A stretch of 64,000 nt of DNA from Dryas octopetala (taxonomy: Eukaryota; Streptophyta; Magnoliopsida; Rosales; Rosaceae): positions 6,359,228 to 6,423,227 of the forward strand of contig OY992833.1 of the NCBI GenBank assembly GCA_963921425.1, in the 5' to 3' direction. The notes beneath the pieces are model-generated. The model saw nothing but the letters and a program-made list of their open reading frames with translations. It searched no databases and had not been told where the DNA came from. This document shows positions 51,300 through 62,704 of this stretch, piece after piece; within the stretch, counting starts at the first letter, position 1; each line of letters begins with the position of its first letter. Made by a program: the position numbers and the translations under genes.

Positions 51300-53243
51300 C
51301 TTGAGGAGATTCAAGATGGGGTTAAATCCTACCAAATGCGCCTTCAGAGTCTCATCCAGACAATTTCTGGGAAATATAGTCAGCCAAAGAGGAAAATAAC
51401 ACAGTCCTAGCAAAGTTCAAGCACTTCGGGACATGGCAGAACCCATAACCCCCCGAGAGGTACAAGTATTGATAGGGAGACCAGCAGCATTAAACAGATT
51501 CATCTCACGATCCACGGACAGGTGCAAACCATTCTTCTAAGCAATCAAGGTGAACAAGGGAGAAACTTGGGGTAAGGCACTGATGAGTGTGCATTTTACA
51601 TCATTTTATGATACTAATTCTCTAACCTAGAGTATTATAACTCGATACTTTTGTGTCTGTTGTCTTGTTTTTGTGTTTTTAGGTCAAATGAAGAATAAAT
51701 AGAAAAAAGGAGCAAATGAAGCCGTTTTGAGACATTTCTTGGTTAAACTAGGAAAAGAGCAGAAATCCTAGTCAAATGAGGATTCCTAGGCACAAGAGGA
51801 AACATCAAGCCTAGAACCATCATTGTCAAGCCAGAAATAAAAAATCCTAATTAGAGCAAAAATTTCTGGTTGAACTAGAAAACCTAACCCTACTAGGGAA
51901 AATAGTCCTAATGATGCTAGGATTTACTAGGGGCAATATGGTCATTATGAGAAGTTGAAATGGACAAGCAATCCTAGTCAAATTAGAAAAAGTTGGTCAA
52001 AGTCAATCCAATCAAGTCAAGGTTCCAAGAACTTCTAGAATGTATTGGACATCCATGGAATCAAATGGGGTGAAGAAATAAATTAGAATCCAAGAGGGAG
52101 AGAGGGGCGAAATAGGAAGTCAAAGTCAATGGTTAAGGGTCAACTATGCCATGTCATGAAGTCAAATAGGCCATGGGCCTAGGTGAAGTCAAAGGGACAA
52201 GATGGTGAGGTGGCAGCCCATGCGCAAGTTTGCAGCCCATTCCAAGCAACCCATTACGCCAAGTACATGCAAGCAGCCCATGCGCACAAGTTAATGAAAC
52301 CCTAAAAGCCCAATGTGCCAGCGCGCCTATGAGGTTTGAAAACCCTAGCCTATGTCACACCCTCCTTTTCCTTGCCTCCCAAGGAATTCACCCATACCTC
52401 TATAAATACATCTCATTCTCTCATAATTCAGGGGATCCATCAGTTCACAAAATTCAGAGAAGAGAGAGAGAGAGAGAGAGACCCATGTTGCAACCCTAGC
52501 TCACCTTGTCGTGAGCCTCCTTGCTGTTTAGGTCTCTCCCTTCTTCTCCTCTCTTGTGCTGCAGCCCCCTCTGGTGATGTTCTTTTGTTTTTCTTTTGGA
52601 ATTCTTCTTGCTTTTAATTAGTTTATTAACCAACATGGATTGATATTTTATTTATATATTTCAGTTTTGTTTCTTTATTTTTCTTATGCTTTAGTTTATT
52701 CTATCTTACATGTTAAGTTGTAGGTTGATTTTCAGATTTGTCATGCTCTAACAAATCGTTTATCCGTCTCTTGATGAATTGATTTAATGTTTGCACTTAT
52801 CAAATTTCATGTATCTATTAGAACCCGCTTGCTAGTTGTATGCACTCTTTGACTGATCACCTTAGGGTAATTGCATATAGTTTATTTGTTAGGTTTAGAT
52901 GTGAAATAATTAAAGACAGTAAATCACAAGTAACAAGGGAATAAGAAATTGTTCTTGGTAATGGTTTTGTATGACCTCTACAAGGAAATAACCAAAGCTT
53001 GTATGTTGTGCATGTATGACGTTCTCATAGATCTTAAAGACTCTTGCATGGGTAACAACTGTCTTAGCTTAGTACTAGGGAACATGTAAGTTAACTGATT
53101 AGGAAGGCCTAAGAAGCTCTTAATTATGTCTTAGGAGAACAATTGCGAGAAAGTAACTAGCCAAACCTTTTTAGCAGTCAAACTTTGATATGATGTGTTT
53201 AAATTGGTTTATCATTAGCCTTGAATGGTTAGAGTATGCTTGT

Positions 53244-56200
53244 TGTTGTAAAATTTTATTTACTCGCAAATATACGAGTCTAGTAGTATATTAACGAGGT
53301 CGAACCTCAAGGAGTGATGACAAACGATACACTAAGCTTAAACTTAAGTTAATTTAAAACTAACCTAGTTTGGAAATTTTGTTGGTTTGTGAGAAAACTT
53401 AAAATAAAATGCAACTAAATTAAAAAGCAAAAAAAGTAGATGAAAAGAGAAAAATGTAAATAAAGGTGCAAGAATTGAAAAATTAAATCTAAAAAGGAAA
53501 ATAACAACTTTTTGGTTCTAGAAGCTAAACAATGGTATAAGAACCAAGGTTAGGGTTCCACACCACTTATGAACATATTAAATGAGATTTTTAGTAATTT
53601 TCCCAAAAAGGAGGGCACCCAAGAGTCACTTGATGCCCTCTTACAAAGATAAATATGAATTAAGCACAAGAATTGAAGATTTATATGGTAAATCTTGATT
53701 TTGCTTAGAAAGTACAAATTTTAAGCAACTCAAGTAAACCAAAACTAAGGAACAACTAGAGTTCAAAAAGTTTTTGTTTAAAACAATTAACCATAAAGCT
53801 AAAATGTGGAAAGAGGATTTAACAACCCATAATATATGACATTATGGGTGAAAGAGGATCTCTTTCTCATTTTAATATCAAAATCTAGAACTTATAGGAT
53901 CTTAAACAAGGAAAAATTTAACATAAAGACCTCACTTAATAATGTTCATGGTGGTGCTTCCCCCTTACCTTGGTAAGGGGGTTTAGTGACCACCCATGAT
54001 CTTATATCTTAAATAAAAATAAATAAATAAATAAATAAATGAGCATATAATATAAAGAACAATAAAATAAATAACACTACTAACAATAAAGTAAATAACT
54101 ATATAAAATAAAAGACATAAAGTAAATAGAGGATTAGAGAAGAGAGAAAAGAGACATAATATAAAGTTAAACATAAAATAAATAAAGATTAGGAGAAGAG
54201 AAAATAGTGACATAATATTAAAATTTCATTAATTAAAATGCAAGAAAATTACATCCTATTCTCTCTCAAACATCATAGCCAAATGACTTGAGAGAGAAAT
54301 CCTTGGAGAATACTAGAAAAGGCAGCAAATTAAATTTTAGGGTAAAAAGATGTGGTAAAAGGGCTGAATGCTTCCTTATATAGGCAAAGCTTAGGGTAGA
54401 AAATATCAGAAAAAGGGGGGTAGCTGGTGACTAGGGGTGGGCATATTTACCGCGAACCGCCAAAACCGGCCGAACCGCACTGCAAAAAAACCGCGTTGAC
54501 AAAAAAAAGTCAACACCGCCAAAAAAACCGAACCGCACCACTTCTCTCCGGTTCCGGTTCCGGTTCTATACCTTATTTAACCGCACCGAACCGAACCGCA
54601 CCGCATACTTGCAAAAAATATTTTTTTTAATATTTTAATACACATATTGTCATATACACCATTTTATATATTTTTTTTATATATATTTATACTATTTTTA
54701 TATACTTTTTATACACTTTTTGTACACATTTTTATACACTTTAGACCCTAAACCTTAAACCCTAATAAAATATTGGAATTAATATTAACCTAGCTATATT
54801 TTAGGGTTTAAACCCTAAAATTTATTTATATAACCCTATGACCTATTTTATAGATATATAATATAATAATAAATTAATAATGTTTTAGTATATAATTTTA
54901 GTTATACCCATTACCCTATATAATAAAATTAGTATATTCTTTATATTCTATATAAAAAAAATTAGTATATTCTTTATAGTTTATACTCTATATACTAAAA
55001 TTTTTAATTGTTTATAGTTCTAGGGTATAATATATAGTTATATACTATATAAGTGTATATAGGGTATATGCCATATAAGGTAATAAGGTATAGGATATTA
55101 GGGTTTATAGTATAAGGATTTAAAACTTATGGTATAGGGTTTGGTTGCAACTCATCTCTCATTCTCTAAACCCTAAACCATAAAGTTTAAAATTTAATAT
55201 ATTCTATATACTCTAATAGTCTAGTTACATAAACTAGTTTGCCCAACCAAACCCCAAAGTCCCAAAACTTGTTAATTAGGATGAGTTTGCATCATTAAAT
55301 AATTGGGGTTAGGCTTAAAAAAACAAGTGTGAGGCCCCATTAGGCCCAGAACCGTGGTGAGAACCGCACCGCACCGCATTCAAGATGGTTTGGTTTAGTT
55401 CGGTTTTTTTATTTTTTTCACGGTTTTAAGCACCGAACCGCACCGTCTATTCATGTCTGGCGCGGTGCACGGTTCCGAGGAAAAAGTGAGTCGAACCGCA
55501 CCGCGCCCACCCCTACTGGTGACAGCTATTGAGATAAGGATTAACACAAACAGATGGCGCTGGAGCAAAGCTGGAACAGCTAGGAGAGAGGTGCCACGTG
55601 TCAGCATGCAATTCGCTGCAAGAAAGATTAATATTGCACCGGTGGCTTGGCTTGGCTTGTAAGTTGCGGCTGCACAGGAAACCGTGAGGGAGAGAGAGAT
55701 AGTGGAGAAGCGGCTCAAGGCTTGGCTTGGCTGGCTGCTGGCTCACATGGGTAGTGTTGATTTGCGGAAGAATGAGGAGAAAGGCTTCCCACGTGTCAGC
55801 ATGTGAGAGGAGAGATGATGATTAATGAAATGGAAAAGAGAGAGGCGGAAGGAAATGGTGAAGCTGCAACTGTTGGGTGGTTGCCACGTGTTGCCTTCCC
55901 AGTGGATGATGGGTTGATTAATCAAAATGAAGAGAGAGAGAGGCGGAAGGCAAGAGAGCAAGCGGGCTGGGCTTCTGCTGGGCTCAGTGACCGTTTGACT
56001 TCCAAGAGGTGGGCTGGGCTTCTGCTTGGCGGATTGGGCTGGGCTTTGTGCATGAATTTGGGCCACTACAACTTCATTTCTTCATTCTTTTATTGGGCTT
56101 TAACTTTAAAAACCTACAAAACACAAATAAAACTATTTAATAAAAATTCTAATTTTTAATCTAGCCTAAAAATAAATGCAACCTAATAAAATTTAAGAAA

Positions 56201-56335
56201 TAAGTCAAAAACTAATAAAACCCACTAATTAACTAAATAATAAAAATAAGAATTAAAACACTAAAAATTGCTAAAAGACATAGACAAAAATGTATAGTTT
56301 TAAGGATAAAAATTATATATAAAATGAGCTCAACA
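53244..56335 (-). mobile_element. Solo LTR in opposite orientation, inserted in the 5' LTR
   Basis: Ends TGTTGTAAAATTTT and GAGCTCAACA (TGTTG/CAACA inverted) with a perfect duplication CTTGT at 53239-53243 and 56336-56340. Without the hAT element inside it, it is about 2.0 kb. On the minus strand a TATA-like CTATATAAGG lies at 54373-54383. Its far end (complement of TTTATTTACTCGCAAATATA) resembles the end of the surrounding LTR, so it is probably a related Gypsy family. No internal region: recombined to a solo LTR. Confidence 0.8.
54432..55515. mobile_element. hAT-type nonautonomous element, 1084 bp, innermost layer
   Basis: Near-perfect ends TAGGGGTGGGC..GCCCACCCCTA and a perfect 8-bp duplication CTGGTGAC at 54424-54431 and 55516-55523. 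Subterminal CCGAACCGCACCG motifs cluster at both ends (54450-54605 and 55360-55505) around an extremely AT-rich core. No transposase. It is a close relation in plan to the element at 6627-7256. It lies inside a solo LTR that lies inside an LTR element that lies inside another LTR element. Confidence 0.88.
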
Positions 56336-56769
56336 CTTGTTTGGATTGATAACTGAAAACTTAGCATTGCAAGACAGTTTAATGTGTGTGTGCGTGTGTG
56401 TGTGTTTCCAACTCTCAAACCCCCAATTTAGTTATTCTAATTGATTGATTGAATTGATTTGTTGTTTATTAACCATTTCCTGTGAAATCGACCTTGTGCT
56501 TGTACGCTTTGCTACTGATGCGATTCGTGCACTTGCGAGTAAATTTAGAATAAAATCTGTTTTTATTTTGTTCTAAGAAAACAATCAACAAGTTTTTTGT
56601 GCTGTTTCCGGGGGTTGGTGTCTAATATTAATGAATTTATTTTATTAGTCATTAGAATTAAGATATATTAGTTAGATTTGTTTTTGGTTAGTTTTTAGTT
56701 TCAAATAAATGCCATTACTTTATAAGTATTATTTCTACTGATTTGATGTTTGCTCTTGATTAGGTATTG

Positions 56770-58825
56770 TTTATGAACCCTGAAATCATAGAAAGGTTGG
56801 AGAGGCTCAAGAACGAAGCGTTAGGACAACCGAATAGCAGCCCTCTACCTAGTGCATCTGTGTCAAGTAGTGAGGAAGTTGAGATTTTCGAAATGACTGA
56901 AGCTGATGAGAATGTGCAGCAGCCCTTAAGTCACTTTTCAGCACCATCGCTGCCCACGCAACCTTCATGCATCCGTTATGCGACAATAGCTACTGATTTT
57001 GAGATCAAGAGTGGTCAAATCCACTTGTTGTCGAGTTATCATGGTCTGAATGGAGAAGATCCTATCTACTTCCTAAAGGAATTTTCTGGGGTATGTGAAG
57101 CCATACAGTTGAGGGGATTGAACGCCAATTAGTATCGTTTGAGGATGTTCCCTTTTGCGCTCAAATACAAGGCAAAGAGATAGTTGTATTTTCTACCTAG
57201 TGGTTCCGTATCGACTTGAGATGACTTATCTAATAAGTTCTTGAACCATTTCTATTCAATTTCCAAGACCAATGAGTTTAGGAAGGAGATACTTGGGTTT
57301 GTACAGAAGGCCGATGAGCCATTCCATGAGACTTGAGACAGATTCAATGAGTTTCTTACTAGCTGCCCGTACCACAACCTATCCCCTTGGTATGTGATTT
57401 GTTGCTTTTATAAAGGACTTTTGGAGAGAGATCAAGCTAAGGTGGATTCGGCATGTGGTGGTGCATTAATGTCCAAAACTGAAGATGAGGCTAATGAATT
57501 GTTTGAGTCACTCTCTTTGAATTCTCAGCAATGGGATGTGAATCGTTCAAGAGGAGGATCAAAGAGATGGTTGTATGAGATAGCCAATGCACCTAACACA
57601 ATGGAAGAACAGATTGCCGAAATCAAGACAATGATGCAGAAGCTATCATTAGCTCAAGAGAAGATGATGAGTGTGCAAGCACAAGGGAATGATGTGGAAC
57701 AAGTAAATCAAGTTGGGAACTAACCCTAGGGTGCCTTATGATCCATTTTCCAACACTTATAACCCTGGATGGAAGAACAACCCCAATTTTAGGTGGAGCA
57801 ACAACAATGGACAGCAAGCTAGTGGGAGCAACAATAAGCCTTATGTGCACCCTAGTGCCGAAAGGTCTAGCTTGGAGGAGAAGATTGCTCAAAGCACCAA
57901 TGCATTCATGAACCGAACCGAGCAGCAGATGCAAGCCAATTCGAAGTCTCTTGCAAACTTCGAAAGTCAAGTGGGGCAAATTACTACAACTTTGGGGCAA
58001 AGAGCGAAGGGGAAGCTACCTAGTCAGCCCGTTGTTAACCCAAAGAATGAGGAGCATATGAATGCTATTTTGAGAACAACTCTAAGAATGAGGGTGAGAG
58101 TAATCAAGACTAAGGAGGTGATTGAGATCATTGATAGTGAGGAAGATGAAGATCCGATTATGACTGAAGAGTATAAGGAAGCACGTGTAATCCCTCTTAT
58201 TTCGAATATTGATGTCACCAAATTTCCAGGAACCATGAGGGAATTAAAGTCAATTGAGAAAAAGGTTGAGGAGCAAGGGCATAGTCACAACATTCCGAAA
58301 GAGATTTGTGGTTATCTCTTCATGATTCATCCAACAAAGAAAAGAGATCCGGGTACATTGATCATACCTTGCAGCATAGGGGAGAATCAGATTGAGAGAG
58401 CTTTGATTGACAATGGTTCTTCTATCAATGTTATGCCGCTTGGTGTGTTCAAGAAGCTTGGGTTTGTGGAAGCTGATTTACACCCGTTTGAGTCGACTAT
58501 TTGCTTCGCCAACTTTTCGGTTGAAAAACCCCTTGGTATGCTTGTTGATGTTTTGGTTAAATGTCAAAGTTTACTAATTCCTTTTGCTTTCATAGTGTTA
58601 GATGTTCCAAGAATTCCGAGAGATACTTCTATTTTTCTTAGGAGGCCATTCTTGTGCACCACTAACATGGAGTACAAGGCTATGGAGTGCTTAATGAGGA
58701 TCCGTCATAGGAACCACCAAGAAGTGTACCATGCCAACTCACTTGCGAACTTCCGGAAAATGAGGAGACAACCTTTTATGGAGATGAGAAGGAAGAGATG
58801 GAGAACTTTTTCAAACCATTCTTGA
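56770..58825 (+). CDS. gag and protease region of the nested LTR element (fossil)
   Basis: The gag part begins near 56773 (MNPEIIERLERLKNEALG) and includes the capsid-type segment YHGLNGEDPIYFLKEFSGVC. It continues with a low-complexity Asn/Gly region near 57770-57840. Then a protease-like domain, IERALIDNGSSINVMPLGVF near 58395, typical of Gypsy aspartic proteases of the Athila/Tat type. No later pol domains follow. The frame is interrupted a few times; the final 370-codon stretch is open. Confidence 0.75.
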
Positions 58826-60774
58826 GGGATGCCGAGAGCAGCAATGGAAAGAAAAAAAAGAAAGGATGCGAGTAGAGGAGTGGCAATGTCAGGCTGAAAA
58901 ACAATAAACCAAGCACTGATTGGGAGGCAACCCAAGTTTTTTTTTCAAGAATCCAAGAGTTCAATAAAGACCTAGGAGGCCATGCCTACCCTTGGAGTGT
59001 CCAACTTGCATGCGCAAGTAAACAATTTCCTTATTTGTGCTTCATAAGACAATTTCTATTTCAATTGTGTGTTTTGAATAATTGCAATTTTCCTATTACT
59101 TATTTTAAGCATTCATGCATTTATTTCTTATACATTGAGGGCAATGTATTTAAGTTTGGGAGGGAAGGCAATTATCATTGTTTTTTGTTAAAAAAAAAAA
59201 AGAAAAAAAGAAGAGTTTTTGTTTTTAAACTTAAGGTGTCAAACCCACATCAAAATCCATCTTTTCTTTAGATTTCATCCACTTTAGTGATGGATTCGAA
59301 TCTTTAGAAGTTTGCAACATTGTTTTAGAAACAAAGTTTTTAAGTCTTTTTGTTTGTTTTGGGTAGTCTTGAGTCTCCAACTAATTGATTTGATTGTGTA
59401 TGATTGTTATGAGCATGTTTAGCTTGTGTGTATATTTGGTATTCTTTTCTTTCTAATAGTGTTCTGTAACATATTTTGCAATTTTATGTCATTGCACCTT
59501 GTTGATATGAGTTTAGGTAATTATTTGCATGACTAATGATTTATATGCATGATAGAGTAGACTTGCATGATCTAAGTGAGCTTTGAGCCTTGTTTTTAAA
59601 TTCTTAAGTGTTGTGCGCCACTCTAATTCTGTCATTGTCATATGAGTCGTTGTTTTGATCTCATTATCTTTCATTTGATCAATTGCTTGGAATGAACATA
59701 ATCATGAGTCAATGAGCTAGTACTTTTTTCTTGTTTACACAAAGCATGTTGTATTTGCATGACTCTTGAGAAATGAATTTAGGCCCTGTTTGTGTAACTC
59801 ATAGCCTAAAAGCCTACCCATTATGTGTTTTATCCTTAGTAACCCATTTTGAGCCTATTAAGTTATTGTCTTTGTTAACCCACACCAAACCCTACGTTTG
59901 GGGGAGTTATATCCCCTCCACCCATTTTACCCTATCTATGGTATTGTAATGTGTTTACATATTGATTGAGGTGAAAATAAATGAATGTGCATAGCCAATA
60001 CAAAAAAATGAGTTGAAAGAGTATATATGCCGTGCCCAAAGAAAAACAAAAAAAAAGGAAAGAAAGAGATGAGACGTTTTAAAAGAAGTGAGCAAAAAGA
60101 GTTCAAATTGAGCTGTGTAGTGCAAAGAAGCAAGGTATGCCTCAGAATATTCTATTGTTTTTGCAATTCCATAGTATTTAGCCATTTGTGTTCCTTTTCT
60201 TTCAATATCATATTCTAGCCTAAGCCTTCATTATAACCCTACTAAAGCCCTAGCTGATCTCAAGAGACATGTGTTATACTTATGTGGAGTCTAGTTGAGA
60301 AGGGAGCCTACGGTCATTGATTTCATTTCAAGCACTTTGATTCATTTCCATGAGATCGGTATTTCTTTCTAAATGTGTCGTTACTTTATGTACTTATATG
60401 AGCTAATTGTTTTTGTTACATATTAATTCTTCTCACATATATTTTTGAGTGCACATACCAACCCAATTCTTGAGTATTTTATTATTGAGAGTATGTCATA
60501 GTGAGGATTAAAGTTGAATCTATCTTGTATATATTGATTTAGTTTTGTTAATCTAACACTTGAGTTTATGTCAAGAATGACATATATGATAATAGAGGAG
60601 CAAGGTATGTTAATTGAAATGTTATTAGAATTTGGAGAATACAATTTATATACCTTACTTTCCTATGTGATTAATAGTTATGCGCATGAATTCAATTGTT
60701 GGGATATTTGAGTCAGTTTAGAGTTTTTTATTTTTTATTTGCTCGAGGACTAGCAAAATATAAGTTTGGGGGTG
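58826..60774 (+). other. Long 3' noncoding region of the nested LTR element
   Basis: About 1.95 kb between the last gag/protease stop and the 3' LTR where pol would be expected. I see no reverse transcriptase, integrase or RNase H residues on either strand. It contains a GTTTGGGAGGG-type purine tract near 59153 and the terminal tract at 60762-60774. Confidence 0.6.
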
Positions 60775-62485
60775 TGATGACTGTGCATTTTACATCATTT
60801 TATGATACTAATTCCCTAACCTAAAGTGTTAGAACTTGATACTTTTGTGTCTGTTGTCTTGTTTTTGTGTTTTTAGGTCAAATGAAGCATAAATAGGAAA
60901 AAGGAGCAAATGGAGCCGTTTTGAGACATTTCCTGGTCAAACTAAGAAAAGAGCATAAATCCTAGTCAAATGAGGATTCCTAGGCACAAGAGTAAACATC
61001 AAGCCTAAAACTATCATTGTCAAACCAGAAATAAGAAATCCTAATTGGAGCAGGAATTCTTGGTTGAACTAGGAAACCTAACCCTACTAGGGAAAAGAGT
61101 CCTAATGATGCTAGGAATCACTAGGGGCAATATGGTCATTATGAGAAGTTGAAATGGACAAGGAATCCTAGTCAAACTAGGAAAGATTGGTCAAAGTCAA
61201 CTCAATCAAGTCAAGGTTCCAGAAGCTTCTAGAAGGTATTGGACATCCATGAAATCAAATGGGGTGAATAAATGAATTCAAATCCAAGAGGGGCGAAATA
61301 GGAAGTCAAAGTCAATGGTTAAGGGTAACTATGCCATGTCATGAAGTCAAATGGGCCATAGGCCTAGGTGAAGTCAAAGGGACAAGATGGTGAGGTGGCA
61401 GCCCATGCGCAAGCTTGCAGCCCATTCCAAGCAACCCATCACGCCAAGTACATGCAAGTAGCCTATGTGCACAAGTTAATGAAACCCTAAAAGCCCAATG
61501 CGCCAGCCTATGAGGTTAAAAAACCCTAGCCTATGCCGCACCCTCCTTTTCCTTGCCTCCCAAGGAATTCACCCATACCTCTATAAATACATTTCATTCT
61601 CTCATAATTCAGGGGATCCATCAGTTCACAAAATTCAGAAAAAAGATAGAGAGAGAGAGAGAGGGAGGGAGGGAGGCGTGACTTGAGAGAGAGAAGGAGA
61701 GACCCCTGCTACAGCCCTAGCTCACCTTGTCGTAAGCCTCCCTGCTGTTTAGGTCTCTCCCTTCTTCTCCTTTCTTGTGCTGCAGCCCCCTCTTGTGATG
61801 TTATTTTGTTTTTCTTTTGGAATTCTTCTTGCTTTTAATTAGTTTGTTAACCAACATGGATTGAAATTTTATTGATATATTTTCAGTTTTGTTTATTTAT
61901 TTTTCTTATGCTTTAGTTTATTTTATCTTGCATATTAAATTGTAGGTTGATTTTCAGATATGTCATGCTCTAACAAATCGTTTATCCATCTCTTGATGAA
62001 TTGATTTAATGTTTGCACTTATCAAATTCCATTTATCTATTAGAACCCGCTTTCTAGTTGTATGCGGTAATTGCATCTAGTTTATTTGTTAGGTTTATAT
62101 GTGAAATAGTCAAAGACACTAAATCACAAGTAACAAGGGAATAAAAAATTGTTTTTGGTAATGGTTTTGTAGGACATCTACAAGGAAATAACCAAAGCTT
62201 GTATATTGTGCATGTTTGACGTTCTCATAGATCTTAAAAACTCTTGCATGGGTAACAGTTGTCTTAGCTTAGTATTAGGGAACATGTAAGTTAACTGATT
62301 AGAAAAGGCCTAAGAAGCTCTTAATTATGTCTTCGGAAAACAATTGTGAGAAAGTAACTAACCAAACCTTTTTAGTAATCAAACTTTGATATGATGTGTT
62401 TAAATTGGTTTATCATTAGCCTTGAATGGTTAGAATATGCTTGTTTGGATTGATAACTGAAAACTTAACATTGCAAGATAGTTTA

Positions 62486-62519
<34 letters not shown>

Positions 62520-62704
62520 CCAACTCCCAAACCCCCCTATTTAGTTATTCTAATTGATTGATTGAATTGATTTGTTGTTTATTTAACCATTCTCTGTGGG
62601 ATCGACTCCGTGCTTGTACATTTTGCTACTGATGCGATTCGTGCACTTGCGAGTAAATTTAGAATAGAATGTGTTTTTATTTTGTTCTAAGAAAACAAGC
62701 AACA
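60775..62704 (+). mobile_element. 3' LTR of the nested element
   Basis: 1930 bp, TGATGACTGTGCATTTTAC..AACAAGCAACA, with a TATA box CTATAAATACATT near 61580. It preserves the uninterrupted site (GCTTGTTTGGATTG near 62440) that shows exactly where the solo LTR entered the 5' copy. Confidence 0.88.
62487..62517. repeat. (TG)n microsatellite
   Basis: About 15 TG units in the 3' LTR; the matching site in the 5' LTR (about 56383-56405) is shorter and interrupted. Confidence 0.95.

Larger units (their letters stand above)
51581..56590 (+). mobile_element. 5' LTR of the nested element, itself split by an insertion
   Basis: About 1913 bp of LTR once the 3092-bp insertion and its 5-bp duplication are discounted, close to the 1930-bp 3' LTR. 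A TATA box CTATAAATACATC lies near 52401 and a GA microsatellite near 52460. It ends CAATCAACA at 56590. Confidence 0.85.
51581..62704 (+). mobile_element. Nonautonomous Gypsy-type LTR element (gag/protease only), nested in the Tat element
   Basis: Two LTRs, TGATGAgTGTGCATTTTAC..AACAA(T/G)CAACA, bound an internal region with gag and protease but no reverse transcriptase, RNase H or integrase. The flanking 5-mers GGCAC (51576-51580) and GACAC (62705-62709) are the target duplication with one change. A polypurine tract AAGTTTGGGGGTG abuts the 3' LTR. After the 5' LTR comes a TTTTTTGTGCTGTTTCCGGG leader like that of Athila-type elements. The first 370 bp of the two LTRs differ at about 28 positions by eye (7-8%), suggesting an age of a few million years under commonly used plant rates. 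It looks structurally complete for its type, apart from a nested insertion in its 5' LTR. Confidence 0.85.
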
